From Ustilaginoidea virens (Eukaryota > Ascomycota > Sordariomycetes > Hypocreales > Clavicipitaceae), in contig NC_057319.1 of assembly GCF_000687475.1 (NCBI RefSeq), forward strand, positions 1,860,001-1,924,000: a stretch of DNA of 64,000 nt, written 5' to 3'. A program made the translations under genes and the position numbers. The notes beneath the pieces are model-generated. The model had not been told where the DNA came from, searched no databases, and worked only from the letters and a program-made list of their open reading frames with translations. Below, piece after piece: positions 9,885 through 20,429 of this stretch. Within the stretch, counting starts at the first letter, position 1, and each line of letters begins with the position of its first letter.

Positions 9885-11459
9885 TCACCCTGCCGACAGC
9901 GCCTGTTCGGCGCGCTCCGCCCGAGCCGTTTGCCGAGCCCGTCCCGCGCCACCCGTCGCGCAACTTTGCAGGGCTGCCGCAATGGCCGGGTGCAAGATGC
10001 GCCTCTCGTCCCAGAAGACGTAGCCCAGGTTCCGCACTGCCCAGCAGCGGTCCTGCCGCCTGGGCTGCATCTCGGGGTCCCGGCGGTATGAGTCGAGCAT
10101 GCAAGTGTAGAGCTGGTGGCCCAGGTTGGCACGGTGGACATGCTCCCTGCCGAAAACGCTGCTGCTCTTCTCGTCAGCGTCAGCGACGCCGTCTTTGTCT
10201 TTTTCTTCTTCTTCTTCTTCTTCTTCTTCTTCTTCTTCTTCTTCTTCTTCTTCGTCGTCGTCTTCTTCTTCTTCGTCTTCTTCGTCGTCGTCTTCTTCTT
10301 CTTCGTCTTCTTCGTCTTCATCTTCTTCTTCTTCTTCTTCTTCGTCGTCGTCTTCTTCTTCTTCTTCTTCCTCTTCGGCTTCTTCGGCAGAGCTGCCGTG
10401 TTCCGTGTGGCGTACCGCGCACGAGCACGAGCAGCTGAGCGACGACTCCAGCGCAAAAGGGAGGGAGGTCCGCGCCGTAGCCCTCCCGTGGCAGTTGTCC
10501 CGTATGAGCTTCCTGCGCACGTCGCCGCTCGAGCGCAGGAGCTGGAACAGAAACGACGGCCCCAGCGACACCAGGCTCTCGATGCCGCCGGCGCACGCCT
10601 CCCTCTCCTCCCGACGGAATATGTGCATCGAGCCGCGGCCTTGCCGGAGCCGTTCCGCCGGCAAGAGAGCGCCGCCCGGGTCCGCGTGCGCTTGCGCTTG
10701 CGCCACCTCCCGCCCGGCAGCGAGCAGGCGGTCGGCCATTTCGTGCTCCACCTCGTCGGCCGCCCGGCTCACCTTGCCCATGTAGTACTGGAACAGGCAG
10801 CACATCTCCTCCGCCGCCCACTGGGCCAGCCTGCTCGCGAACCACCGGTACTGCTCGCCGCGGAGCTCCGCGTCGGCCCGGAAGCACCTGGCGTACAGGG
10901 CGAATCGGAACAGGGCCCGCTGCAGCCTCGCCCGCTCCGACGGCGAGACCTTGCCGCCCAGCGAGCCGCTCTTGTCCGCGCCGCCGCCGTCATGGTAGTC
11001 GACGTACGTCCAGCAATGGGCGGACCTTGCCTGCCTCGCTAGTCGCGCCGCGCGCGCCATCTCCCCCATGGTGGTGTCGACGTACTCGTGCGTCAGCCAT
11101 TGCACCCGGGCGCAGAGGACCAGCGCCTGCATGTAGCGGCCGCGGCCGACGGAGCCGACGGAGCCGACGGAGCCGCGGGAGAAGTAGTCGCCGAGGAAGG
11201 CGCGCAGCGGCCGGAGCTCCTCCTCAGCGCTGCGCTCGATCGTGGAGACGACGGGAGCCGTCACGGCCGCCACGGCGTGCCGCACAGCGGCGGGATGGAG
11301 GATGGTGCGGAGGATCTTGCCAAAGCGCGCGGCGGAGAGGCTCACGATGGCCCGGCGGCAGGCGGGAGATGCTTGCGTAAGCGAGAGGAGGTCGAGAGGG
11401 CTGCGGACTCTGACGAGCACCAGGTAGGTTAGCTCGGGATGGAGGCGCTCGAGGGGCAT
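9885..11459 (-). CDS. F-box-like protein with long acidic tract
   Basis: Single exon on the minus strand, 524 residues starting MPLERLHPELTYLVLVRV. Residues about 3-45 resemble an F-box (LHPEL, hydrophobic helices, LLSLTQASPACRRAI), the motif by which SCF ubiquitin ligases bind Skp1. The middle part is helical and Arg/Ala-rich with aromatic residues. Residues about 362-421 are an almost pure Glu/Asp tract with recurring DDD triplets, coded by a GAA/GAC array. The C-terminal part (SSSVFGREHVHRANLGHQLYT onward) returns to normal composition and ends near EQALSAG. The frame is open for another 888 nt upstream, but F-boxes are normally N-terminal, so I start at 11459. The target is unknown. Confidence 0.7.
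   Translation of the reverse strand: MPLERLHPELTYLVLVRVRSPLDLLSLTQASPACRRAIVSLSAARFGKILRTILHPAAVRHAVAAVTAPVVSTIERSAEEELRPLRAFLGDYFSRGSVGSVGSVGRGRYMQALVLCARVQWLTHEYVDTTMGEMARAARLARQARSAHCWTYVDYHDGGGADKSGSLGGKVSPSERARLQRALFRFALYARCFRADAELRGEQYRWFASRLAQWAAEEMCCLFQYYMGKVSRAADEVEHEMADRLLAAGREVAQAQAHADPGGALLPAERLRQGRGSMHIFRREEREACAGGIESLVSLGPSFLFQLLRSSGDVRRKLIRDNCHGRATARTSLPFALESSLSCSCSCAVRHTEHGSSAEEAEEEEEEEEDDDEEEEEEEDEDEEDEEEEDDDEEDEEEEDDDEEEEEEEEEEEEEEEEEKDKDGVADADEKSSSVFGREHVHRANLGHQLYTCMLDSYRRDPEMQPRRQDRCWAVRNLGYVFWDERRILHPAIAAALQSCATGGAGRARQTARAERAEQALSAG
10200..10375. repeat. Trinucleotide / 33-bp minisatellite coding for acidic tract
   Basis: CTT runs interrupted by CGT triplets on the plus strand, with a larger period of about 33 bp. 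It is open in other frames as poly-Phe and poly-Ser, but only the minus-strand Glu/Asp frame continues into non-repetitive coding sequence on both sides. Confidence 0.9.
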
Positions 11460-12347
11460 GACGGTTGTTTGGGGCGCTTCGGACTTGTTTTGTTGTCTTT
11501 TTTTTTTTGCCGCGTGCTTTGCTTCGCGTCTTGATTTTCCTCTCCCTCGTCTATGGGCGTCGTTGAAGGAGAAGAAAGGAAAGCAACGATGGCGGCCACT
11601 CTGGCTGGAGGGTTTGCTCACGACGCATTTACAGCTAGCTGGCGGAGCAAAGTCAAACCCGCAATAGAGTTTTCGTTCAGCAGCGCGAGCCTGAGCCAAT
11701 CTCGACGCCATGCATGGCGAAACGTTGGGCCGGGTAGTTGTACCGGTCTGGGTATGCCGAGTGCAGTGCTTGTTCGGCCGGGCGGTTGTTTCCGAGTGCA
11801 AAATGTGTGCTTTGAGATAGCTGTGGTCGAGCCTGCTGGGTCCGGATGCGCGTCTGTCTGGCCGAGTCTTTTTCGTTTCATCAAGCCTGCTGTGTGTTGA
11901 TGCGTCTAGCCAAGTTCTTTTCCCATGCCTGGCATCTTGGCATCTTGACGCGTCTTGCCACGTCTGTCTTCCATCTTTGACACCATCAAACTCTATGGAT
12001 GCCTGCCGTAATGTGTTGCCCAAGTTTACGGCTTGTCCTTCAGTCGCTGCAGCCAACCACGCCGCCGTCTCGCTACGACAGCCCACGATGAGATGCAACA
12101 TGGGTATTGCTGGCCAGCTGAGTTTATTCACTATCGAAACGATTCTTTGCAATAAGACGTGTACGCGACATCTCGAGAGACATTGCCCCCTTTCACCACC
12201 ATCTTTTGGAAAACCCGCTTCAGCCCGCTCCTCCCCCCCCCCCTCCCCCCTGCTGGGGGCCCGGCACGGAATTCCACGACCGTCCCAGGCAAAGGCATGG
12301 CACGGCTTTCCCCGCCGCCCTCTGCCATGGGCACCCAAGCCTCGCAT
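11460..12347. other. Spacer between SSP2 and F-box gene
   Basis: Presumed promoter and 5' leader of the F-box gene on the minus strand. It happens to be open in the F-box frame, but the translation shows no domain and lacks continuity with a secreted or membrane protein. Confidence 0.45.
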
Positions 12348-12728
12348 CTACTCCCTGCAGATGGCGTACCCGCCCTTCCAGTCGCAGTGGCCGCGGCTAA
12401 CATGGTGCGGGCACTACCCTCGGTTAGCAACGCCGCCACGGGGCCGGCAGTCCAAGGCACAACTTACAATGTGGTCCGGGGAGCACGGGATATGCTTGGT
12501 CTTGCCGTGGTCGGCGACGAGGCAGGTTCCGTGGCCGCTGTTGGGCACGCAGTACTAGGTTGCGCAAAAGGTTCAGCAGGTCAGCATGCCTACGGGATTC
12601 CGTCCGCGAGCGAACAGAAGTCAGGTCATTCATACCCCTCCGATCTGAGGAGCCCGCGGGACGTCCTCGGCCGGCGCGGCGAGAGCACCGGCGCAGAAGA
12701 GCGAGACGATCAAGGCGATGGGCTGCAT
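12348..12728 (-). CDS. Small secreted cysteine-rich protein (SSP2), three exons
   Basis: Found only after splicing: minus-strand exons 12636-12728, 12468-12554 and 12348-12413 give 81 residues. Introns are 81 bp (GTATGA...CTGAC...CTAG) and 54 bp (GTAAGT...GCTAAC...GTAG), both phase 0. Residues 1-18 form a signal peptide (MQPIALIVSLFCAGALAA), followed by a short Pro/Glu-containing stretch. Six mature cysteines fall at 33, 42, 55, 61, 70 and 79. Intron 1 ends one codon before the first of these and intron 2 directly before the fourth. The core shows C-V-P, NSGHGTC, DHG and WKGG, matching SSP3 (4977). No enzyme domain is visible. Secretion and an effector- or antimicrobial-type role are inferred from architecture only. 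Three consistent exons, a TATA box and a paralogue make it very unlikely to be chance. Confidence 0.85.
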
Positions 12729-12850
12729 TTTTGCCGAGTGTGCGTTTGGATGGGCTAGTCAAGGTTCCAAGGTGAAGAAAGATGCTGTGGTGCTGGGGAC
12801 AGGAAATCTGCTGGTTTTGGTTGTCGTCCAAGATGCGCGAGGGGGGCTCG

Positions 12851-12858
12851 CTTATATA
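12851..12858 (-). promoter_or_regulatory. TATA box of secreted protein gene 2
   Basis: TATATAAG on the minus strand, 123 bp upstream of the ATG at 12728. Confidence 0.7.
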
Positions 12859-15257
12859 CCCGTGAGGGATGCTTGTCGTATTTGCATCTCGGATTTGCGT
12901 GGCTGGAGCATGACGGTCGTTTGGGGGGCGAGGAGAAGAACAACAAACCAAACAAGGCTGGCTCCTTCGATCCTTCCTGGGGTTTCTTCTCCTCCCCGCC
13001 CCCCTTTTTGCTGCCAGGTGCAGGTGCCCCTTGCCGGAGATCACGACCTCCCCCCAACCCGAACCGGCGATGCCAAAACCACCGCCCACGGCCATGCTGC
13101 CCACCGTAAGCGCAAGTCCCCCCCCCCCCCCTCCCCTTCGATGCGGCACGTTTGAAAATCATGACCAGCACCCCCGTCCAGCGGGGGGCCAAGTCCGTCG
13201 AACCTGGCTTTTGCACCGCCTGTCCAGGTGATGTATGTAATACGGACTTTCTTGGACCCGGAGTTGCCCGCGAAAGCTCCCCCCAAAGCCGTGCCAGTCG
13301 GGACAGCAGCGCCTGCCGTCGGGTCGCGTCAGCCCTCTGATGCCAGCACCCGGAGCCCTTTTTGGCAAATCCGTCGCTGGGGCTGCCGGCTTGGCCGAGC
13401 CAGAGAGGCGGACTTGCCGTTGCAGGGGAATGGCGGCTGACGGCGCCAACAATGCGACCCCATCCGCCCACCCGCGACGCGGTGCACCCTGCAACTTTGC
13501 ACCTTGCACCTTGGGCTCTCTCTGACTTTTGCCCACGCACCTTTTTTTTTTTTTTTTTTTCCTTCCCTTTGCCGCGGAATATGCGGTCATGAGCTGTTGG
13601 CCTCGCCGGGGCCGGGTTTATTTTATTTTATTTTAATTTATTTTATTTTATTTTTTCTCCCGGTTTTGCGGCTGACCAAAACTCGCCCGCCATTTCCCCC
13701 ACACGTCGTCGGGACTCGGGACCGACTCGGGCGTGGCACGGCACGGCCCAGCCGGCACGTCGGCAAACCTCCCTGCTTGCGCTCACCCCCGTCGGGGCGG
13801 GACTCGGGAATAACCCAAGACACACCCCGCAGGTAGCCAGCCAGCCTCCGTACGGACGAGACCAAGACGAGCGCGTGAAGCCCCGCGGGGGGTGCATCTT
13901 TCATCCCGCAGGCAGCAGTGAGAGCTGGGCCCGAGACGCAAAGACTGCATGCACTGCACGCATAAGCCCTCAAGACGTTCGATGTTGATAGTCCTGACAC
14001 AGCGGTAAGCCGTAAGCCGTCTTTCAATTCGTATTGACACTTGGGACCACGGCATCCGAATCGGGCTTTCCAAGGGTGGCGGGCGGTCAAGTGCCTAGGG
14101 TACTCCGTACACCTGTATGCAAAAGACACAACCTTCCCGTCTTGGGCTTAGCTCTTATTACTGCATCATCCTCATGTACTGTGTACATAGGTACCTTGGG
14201 TTAGGTACCTTTCCATTGCGTGGAAGCGGGGGAAATAACTTGTGCACATGTACACATGCACATGCACCTGCACCTGCCTGCGCAGATGACCATGACGATG
14301 ACGATGCATCCCCACGGATCATCGTGCCTCTTCCCAAATCCTCTTCCCAGTCATCAACCTCCATCGGACGACCTGACCGTCAATCCTCCTTGGACCAACC
14401 ATCCATCATCAGCCCGTCAGCCGTCGTCAGCGCAAAAAGAAAAATAAAAAAAAAAATATCAAGTCTCCGTCGTCATCTCACCAGTCAATGCATGCCCGTC
14501 TTGCTGTCTTGCTCCCAACCTCGCTTACATCCCTTCCGGTAGCTTTGCCCCGTCATGGCGGATGGCAGCAAAGCGTACCCATCCAACCGCATCCTGGCCC
14601 GAGGCCGCCTCTCGCCGAACGTTGGACCGGCAGGCCCATTTTGATCGACACGGCCGCTCCTTTTCCGTCCCATCCTGCTGCCATCTCGTCTCACTGCAGG
14701 CTGGCCCATGTACGGAGTACTACGCCCCCCGGATCGCGGGCCCTGCGTCGCCGCATCCCGCCAAAGGAACAAAGGCACTTGACACCTGGCACTTGGCACT
14801 TGTTGTTATTGGTCAGCACTGGGACTTTTGCCCATGCCGGCACTTCTTGATGCAGACCCCAGAGCATGCCTGTGAGACCGCAGTCAGCATGTCAGCAGCC
14901 GACCACTCCGTACTTCACCCGCCTTGCTATCCGATTTACGAGTTCCGTCACGACTGGACAAGCCCCCCCCGACGAGCCGACGGTTTGTAGTAAGCACGAT
15001 GCCTGTTTTGTCAGTGTCCGGTACTGTTGGCTTTTGCAAGCGCTCCGCCCCAGGTCAGCATGATACGATTCCATGCGTATATTATCAATATCCGGACTGT
15101 AAACCAACTAATCCACGACTGAATGAATGAATGAATGAATGAAAGAAGGAAAAAGGAAAATTAAAAAAAAAAAAAGAAACCAGAAATAGTTGGCGCCCGT
15201 CCGTTCAATGTAGAACCGTTTGAGTCTACATAGGTAGTAGTAGCTCATCGCCACACG
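12859..15257. other. Intergenic stretch, gene-free
   Basis: No supported gene. Contents: poly-C runs near 13117, a T tract near 13543, two TACTCCGTA/TACGGAGTA motifs (14101-14109, 14711-14719), a GGTACCTT/AGGTACCT cluster (14185-14212) and a GAAT microsatellite (about 15119-15143). Confidence 0.5.
15119..15143. repeat. (GAAT)n microsatellite
   Basis: About six GAAT units just downstream of the HET-domain gene's stop codon, on its 3' side. Confidence 0.85.
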
Positions 15258-17639
15258 TCAAACCACCGTCACCTCCTTCGTTGGCACATCCTTAAACATA
15301 TCCAAGGCCTCCTCCCTCGTGTCCACGAGGACGTGCCATGTGCCGCGGCGGACATAGCAGCCATCTGCACGTCGGTCAAGTGCCAGCCCGGAAACATGCC
15401 ATCCAACCGGGCTCCATGATGTTGCTTCGACGGGGAGACAAAAAACTTGGTCGCCGCCTTTCGCATCCTCAATCGTGTCGCACGCAATACGCCATTGGAA
15501 ATTGCACCCAGACTTTGCCTGGAGCACTGGCTCGGCCACAACCGTATTCTTGTCCAGGTCGACAAAACCCCGTATCAATACGTTGTTCGCAGGTGTCTGA
15601 GCCGGCATGGGGCGATGAAGCTCTCCCCGGACGAGCTTTCCCTTCAACACTATGCTGCCCCCCATCACCTCCCCAAACTCATCACAAGTGGATAAGCTTA
15701 TCGCGCTGCTCACCAGCTCGCAGAGGAGCCTCTCGCCACGCGCGGAATCCGCTGGCACCTGGTTCAGCAAGTTCAGGTTTCCGTCTACAGCAGCCCAGCT
15801 CCATGATGGCGCACGATACTCTGCTGGTCGTCTCTCAGGCACTCTGACATTCCATAGCAGTCCGCAGGGCAACGCGGCTTTCCACATCCCAGCAAGATAG
15901 TCCGTTTCCGTGCAGCCCTTGTCCCGAAGCAATTGCTTCATCTCCCTGGCAACACTGCGCAGTCCAACAAGCCTGTCTTTTGGTGTAGTCGGTGTGCAGT
16001 GGGCAAAGGTTGCGACAATAGTCGTCCACTCTGAAAACAGCTGAGATACCGGGTCCTTCTTCATTGGTCGGCCGGAAGCACCAAGCAGTGTCTTCCATGG
16101 CCTGTCCTGCCGGCATGCGCCCGTCTCGTTGTTCTTAGCGGGAGAGCTTCCCTCGGCCTCACCTTCCGCTTCACTAGCCTGCTCGCTGGGGACTTCGCTC
16201 TCCCCTGTGCTTTGCCCCCGGCTTTCTCCTTCACTCTCGGTTCCTTCATCCGTCTCCCCAGAGTCTGACCACGCGCTGGACAGGATCCTGGCCGCTTCAT
16301 TGACACCGAGCGGGTGTATCTCGGCACAAGACGCTCCATGGCACTCCCAAAACACCATTCGGCTGCCAAAGTGGACCACACGGGGTGCCAAAAGACGCTC
16401 CGGTACCGCGTGAGTGCTACTGGTCAGCGGATCCCTATTAAAGGCAAGACTCCATCCGCGCGGCACCTCAAGCGATGACATATGTGGCACCACAGTCCCG
16501 CCACCATCTATAGGGAAGTTGAAGACGGTCGGCGCCACGAGGGCAGGGTCTCGGTTGAAGAAAAGGCCTGAAGACGGCGAGGTAGCACCCGAAGCGGCAA
16601 TGCTGAGAAACGAATTTCGAAAAACATTGTGGGTTTGATTTCCATCAGCAAGCCTGTCATTTGGGTCGTCTTGCAAAACGCAGAGACAATCGACCCAAAG
16701 GTGAGCAAGACCTAACCGCTTGACTACGGAGAAGGCATCCCGAAAGGTCAGCGGCAGTAATGCCAAAGGATTTGGATTAGACAGCTGCGTCAAGGTTGAT
16801 TCCGTGAGTCGAGGGACGTCATGGGTATCCACGTAGACGTAATCCTCCGCGTCGTGGCTTGCGTCACCCTCTTTACTGTCGCAGCAGTGGCTGAGGGTCA
16901 CGTAGCGAGTGCCCGGTTCGATCTCGGCGGTACCGACAAGCCGGAAGACCGGTTCCGCCCTACCCGCATCCTCCAGCTTGAGGAGCCTCTTTGGGGAGAA
17001 TGGGGAGGAGAGTGAAGCTGTTTTGTTGTTACAGCAGTCGTCGTGTGTTTGGAGACAGGTGTCCAACCACCCTCTGATAATTGACCAAGTAGCTTCGTCC
17101 CCGGTAGATGGACTGATGCATGTGTTTATGTTTTTATTGGCAGCTGCAGCGGGCAACTCTCAGTCAATGCATTCAAAGAGGGGGAGGTTCGCCGTCCTGG
17201 ATGGGTTGTAATTACCTGCCAAGGGAGTCAAATCAAAGCCTCCTCGACTATCGTTGACGTATAGAAACATGGTTGGATAGGCTTGGAATTCGACACTGAA
17301 TAGGGAGTAATAGCCCAGAGCAGTAATCTTGGGGTCGGGCTCAGGTTTCGGCATGCCCCTCCAAGCTGCGAAGGAATGGCACATGACGCAGCCATCCCGG
17401 ACGGACTGGTTGAACGACTCCTCAGTGAGATGATGGCCGAAAATGAAGTTTTGCGGCAGACGTAGGTCAGGATCGTATGGCTCGACAGTCTTGTACGTGT
17501 CTACTCGAATGACGAACTTGTCGTTTTCCTCGTCATCTGGCACGTCCAGGTCAATGAATTCTCTAACGAGGCACACGCGCTTGGTTTTCAAAGGGTCCCA
17601 TATTCCCTGCAAACCCTCGCAGCAGACGTTGCAAAGCAT
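15258..17639 (-). CDS. HET-domain (heterokaryon incompatibility-type) protein
   Basis: Minus-strand exons 17216-17639 and 15258-17143 (769 residues); the 72-bp intron has GTAATT...TTGACTGA...CTGCAG and joins phase 1 to phase 2 in frame. The N-terminus (MLCNVCCEGLQG) and the segment STGDEATWSIIRGWLDTC are typical of fungal HET proteins. The HET domain begins at about residue 222 with RYVTLSHCC and includes LPLTFRDAFSVVKRLGLAHLWVDCLCVLQDD. HET proteins trigger programmed cell death on non-self recognition, but most paralogues have no tested role. A Ser/Glu-rich, probably disordered insert follows the domain. The C-terminal part contains PAEYRAPSWSWAAVDG, another usual feature of HET proteins. 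No NACHT, ankyrin or WD repeats follow. Confidence 0.88.
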
Positions 17640-18300
17640 GGCGTGTCGTCCGGGAGGTTATATCTGTGGCGCGCAAGGCAAGGCGGTAAGGCGGCGTCGT
17701 GCGTGGGCTCGTGAACAACGCTCAACGGGGGCTCCGACCAGGAATATGTGACAGGTAGTAGAAGAACGAGGCAGACAAAACTAGCCGCATGTTGCGTCGT
17801 CGTGCCTTTTATAAACTTGCGGGCTCACTAGCCCCTTCCTTGGTCCTTGACAGCATGGCGTGCCCAGTAGTTTATTGTTGGATATCGAGGTGGTCGAGGT
17901 GCTCCGTGGCGGGCGTGCAGTGCGTACTCGCTTGTAGTGGTGTGGGTTGCGACGAGCCTTGGCGTTGATCCAAGACATTGATTGATCCAAGAGAACCATG
18001 GGGATCTGAGTGCGGAATCCTGATGGGCAGATGCGTGCCAAGCAAGTGCCCCGACGGGGGTGTACCTGATCTGATTGCTTGTGCGGAGTCTGGACCCCGT
18101 GTGGCTCATCTCTTGGCGAGTTGCTGGATTTCTTGCTCCTGGCTAGGAGGGGGTAATGGAGGAAGCTTGCGTCAAAGGCCACATCGGGCCTCGTGATAGA
18201 CATCTGTCTGTAATGTTATCTGCAAGCCACAACATGTTTTAGCTGACACCTGCGTTGGAAGCGTCAAAGTCTCAAGTCCAGATTCTGGAATCTGTGTGAC

Positions 18301-18438
18301 AGGTACCTAGGTACCTAATGTACCTTCTTAAAGTTCCTACCTTAGGTAGGTAGGTACCTACCTACCCGTCTGTTGTCTTGTACCACCGCAGGAACTATCG
18401 GCCCGCTCACTACTTCGTACCTTAGGTACCTAATGTAC
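18301..18438. repeat. GGTACCTA-type palindromic repeat cluster
   Basis: Many overlapping copies of the palindrome TAGGTACCTA and its TACC/GGTA variants at 18301-18365, with a second block at 18418-18438. Both blocks contain the 14-mer AGGTACCTAATGTA. Confidence 0.85.
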
Positions 18439-19512
18439 AAGCAAGTGGCCCGCCACCACGTAGACGGGCCGACATGATTGGCCACCCTCGGCCAGCCTAT
18501 AGCTACAAGTCGGCAAGGTTCAAGGGTTGACAAATGGCTGCCAGTTGAATGACAGCTGCCCTCGGCCTTGGCATCACGCAGCCAGAACCCAGAAGCGCTG
18601 TATTCATAGAAAGTCGCACGTCACCGCATCCCATCCTTTGAACCCACAATCAACACGGAACAACTCCTGTCTCTCTTTACGCGCGTCGCCTTCGACAGTT
18701 ATCGGGTCGGCTGGCCTCGTCTGGTCTGCTAAGCTAACCCCCCACCTTCAAGCCGACCGAGACGGGGCGACTCGGTGCAAGTCCCGCGGGAGCCGGAGAG
18801 TTTATGCCAAGCAACCTGCCATTCTATTCTCCAACAAAGCGTTAACTGCAACATGCAAAAGAAAGGCCCGGCTGCCAAAAAGTTTGTCGCTGATCGCATT
18901 CGCGGAAGTGGCTACGGCTCGAGACGCTCCCGTAATCGTCTTGGCAGAGACGAGACACAATGGGTCGCGACGTGCCTAGGGATCGAGGGCATCATGGCTG
19001 GCCAGCCTCTAGCAGCCATCGTCAACCGTCAACCGTCAACCACCATGCAATGCAACCCCCCGTCTCCAACCAACTGCGGCGGTGCCTCGGATGCTGCGCC
19101 ATGACGACCAGAAGTTGCGGGTTTCCCGGGAGAAAGAAGCCTTGCCAATCGCCGCCAAGAATGCGCAACAAGACGAGCCGGATGATCCGTCTGCTCAACC
19201 TTCAACTCGCAGCAAGCATCGCGCTACCCGCGTGCGCGCCGAGGTACCTTGCACACACGGGCTTCACTCCGCGCGCCCCAATAACTTTGGCGTTTTGTTG
19301 CCGCGTATGCCCCCCTCCGCGAGCAGTAGGGATCATCATCGGCAGGACTCGACCAGACCTGTCACAACGGAGCGCAGGCAAAAACCACGAGGCGGCCGGC
19401 AACACCCTCAGCACGTTCATGCACCTGCATGCATCAATCAAGCGCTGGGGCCTGACATCACGAACGCATCTATCTGCCCCCCCAGTGACCTCGTAACCAG
19501 TCTGGTCTGCAT

Positions 19513-19539
19513 CCCCCCCCCCCCCCCCCCCCTCCCCCC
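19513..19539. repeat. Poly-C tract (20 C, then T, then 6 C)
   Basis: A homopolymer run in intergenic DNA that inflates an unsupported open frame with polyproline. Confidence 0.85.
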
Positions 19540-20429
19540 AAACAAAGTTGACTTCTGCCCAGCACTCCTCCTGGCGCCGCTGCAGCGCCAATTAAACCCG
19601 CGCCGAACTTGCTCGAGGGGTACACTCAGAGTCTCACCCGGCACGCAGCGGCCAAATCTGTTCCCGGTCGTTCAGACCCTCGTCATTCCGATGACAACAA
19701 GGTATAGGTATGCTACACGTACAATGCGCGCCGCCTCTCAACCAGCGGACATTTCAAGCCAACGCCATCCTTCTTCGCCCTTTATTCAAGTATTTGCCGT
19801 CATGAAAACTGTACATAGAACCAGATACATCGCTTACCCTCCTTCCCGTGCATGGTTACATAAAAGACATCTTCCTTTGACTCAAGTTTGCGTACTGTAC
19901 ACTAGTAAAGAAGTCACCCACCACAACGGCAAATCGGACAAGTCCGATGCTGTAGTGGCCACCCGCGTTATTGATCCCAACGCAGGAAATAATGCTTTAA
20001 GACGAGCGACAAGTTGATGAGCAAGAACCATAAAGGTAATGTGGTTGATTTTGTAGCAGTAAGATCGCAGAAGAATATAGTAACATAATAGTATGAGACG
20101 GGTCGACCAGATAAACGCCTGAAAATTTGGCCCTCGGGGCCCAAGACTCATTCTGCTCCTCTACTGCTTGCTGTCTCTGCCGCCTTCTTTATTTCTTCAT
20201 CTTCCATCCGTGGTCTCTGCTTCTCGTACAAACGTCGCTTGATGCTTCGGAAGGCGCCTCTCTCATTCTTCTCTAGCCTTCTTTTGTTGTCAACAGGCCG
20301 GCCTGACTCGACCGGCAAATCTTCAGAAGTAATCGTTCTCATCTCAGAACTTGTCAGCCCTTCGGTTCGCATTTTCGACCTCTTTTTTTTATTTATTTTT
20401 TTTTTTTTCGCTCTGCACCGTCTCTCCCT

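Larger units (their letters stand above)
17640..20429. other. Intergenic stretch, repeat-rich
   Basis: No supported gene between the HET gene and the 3' end of THO2. The 311-codon plus frame at 19082-20017 crosses a 20-nt poly-C run and shows no domain. The short minus frame just past the THO2 stop (20148-20372) is probably 3' untranslated sequence. GGTACCTA clusters lie at 18301-18365 and 18418-18438. Confidence 0.5.

Noticed and set aside
10116..11042. Plus-strand poly-Phe and poly-Ser frames across the CTT array
   Set aside because: They are shadows of the minus-strand acidic tract; their flanks show no coding character.
9885..12347. An 820-codon minus-strand frame reading through the F-box gene and 888 nt upstream
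   Set aside because: The F-box sits where a normal N-terminus would be, at 11459. The upstream part shows no domain and abuts the SSP2 gene.
18527..19496. Overlapping plus-strand frames as a possible split gene
   Set aside because: No domain and no phase-consistent introns; frames end at random.
19082..20017. A 311-codon plus-strand frame
   Set aside because: It crosses a 20-nt poly-C run, has no domain or splice logic and resembles random sequence.
20148..20372. A possible extra THO2 exon after the stop
   Set aside because: THO2 already ends in a typical basic KRLRR terminus, and no in-phase intron was found.
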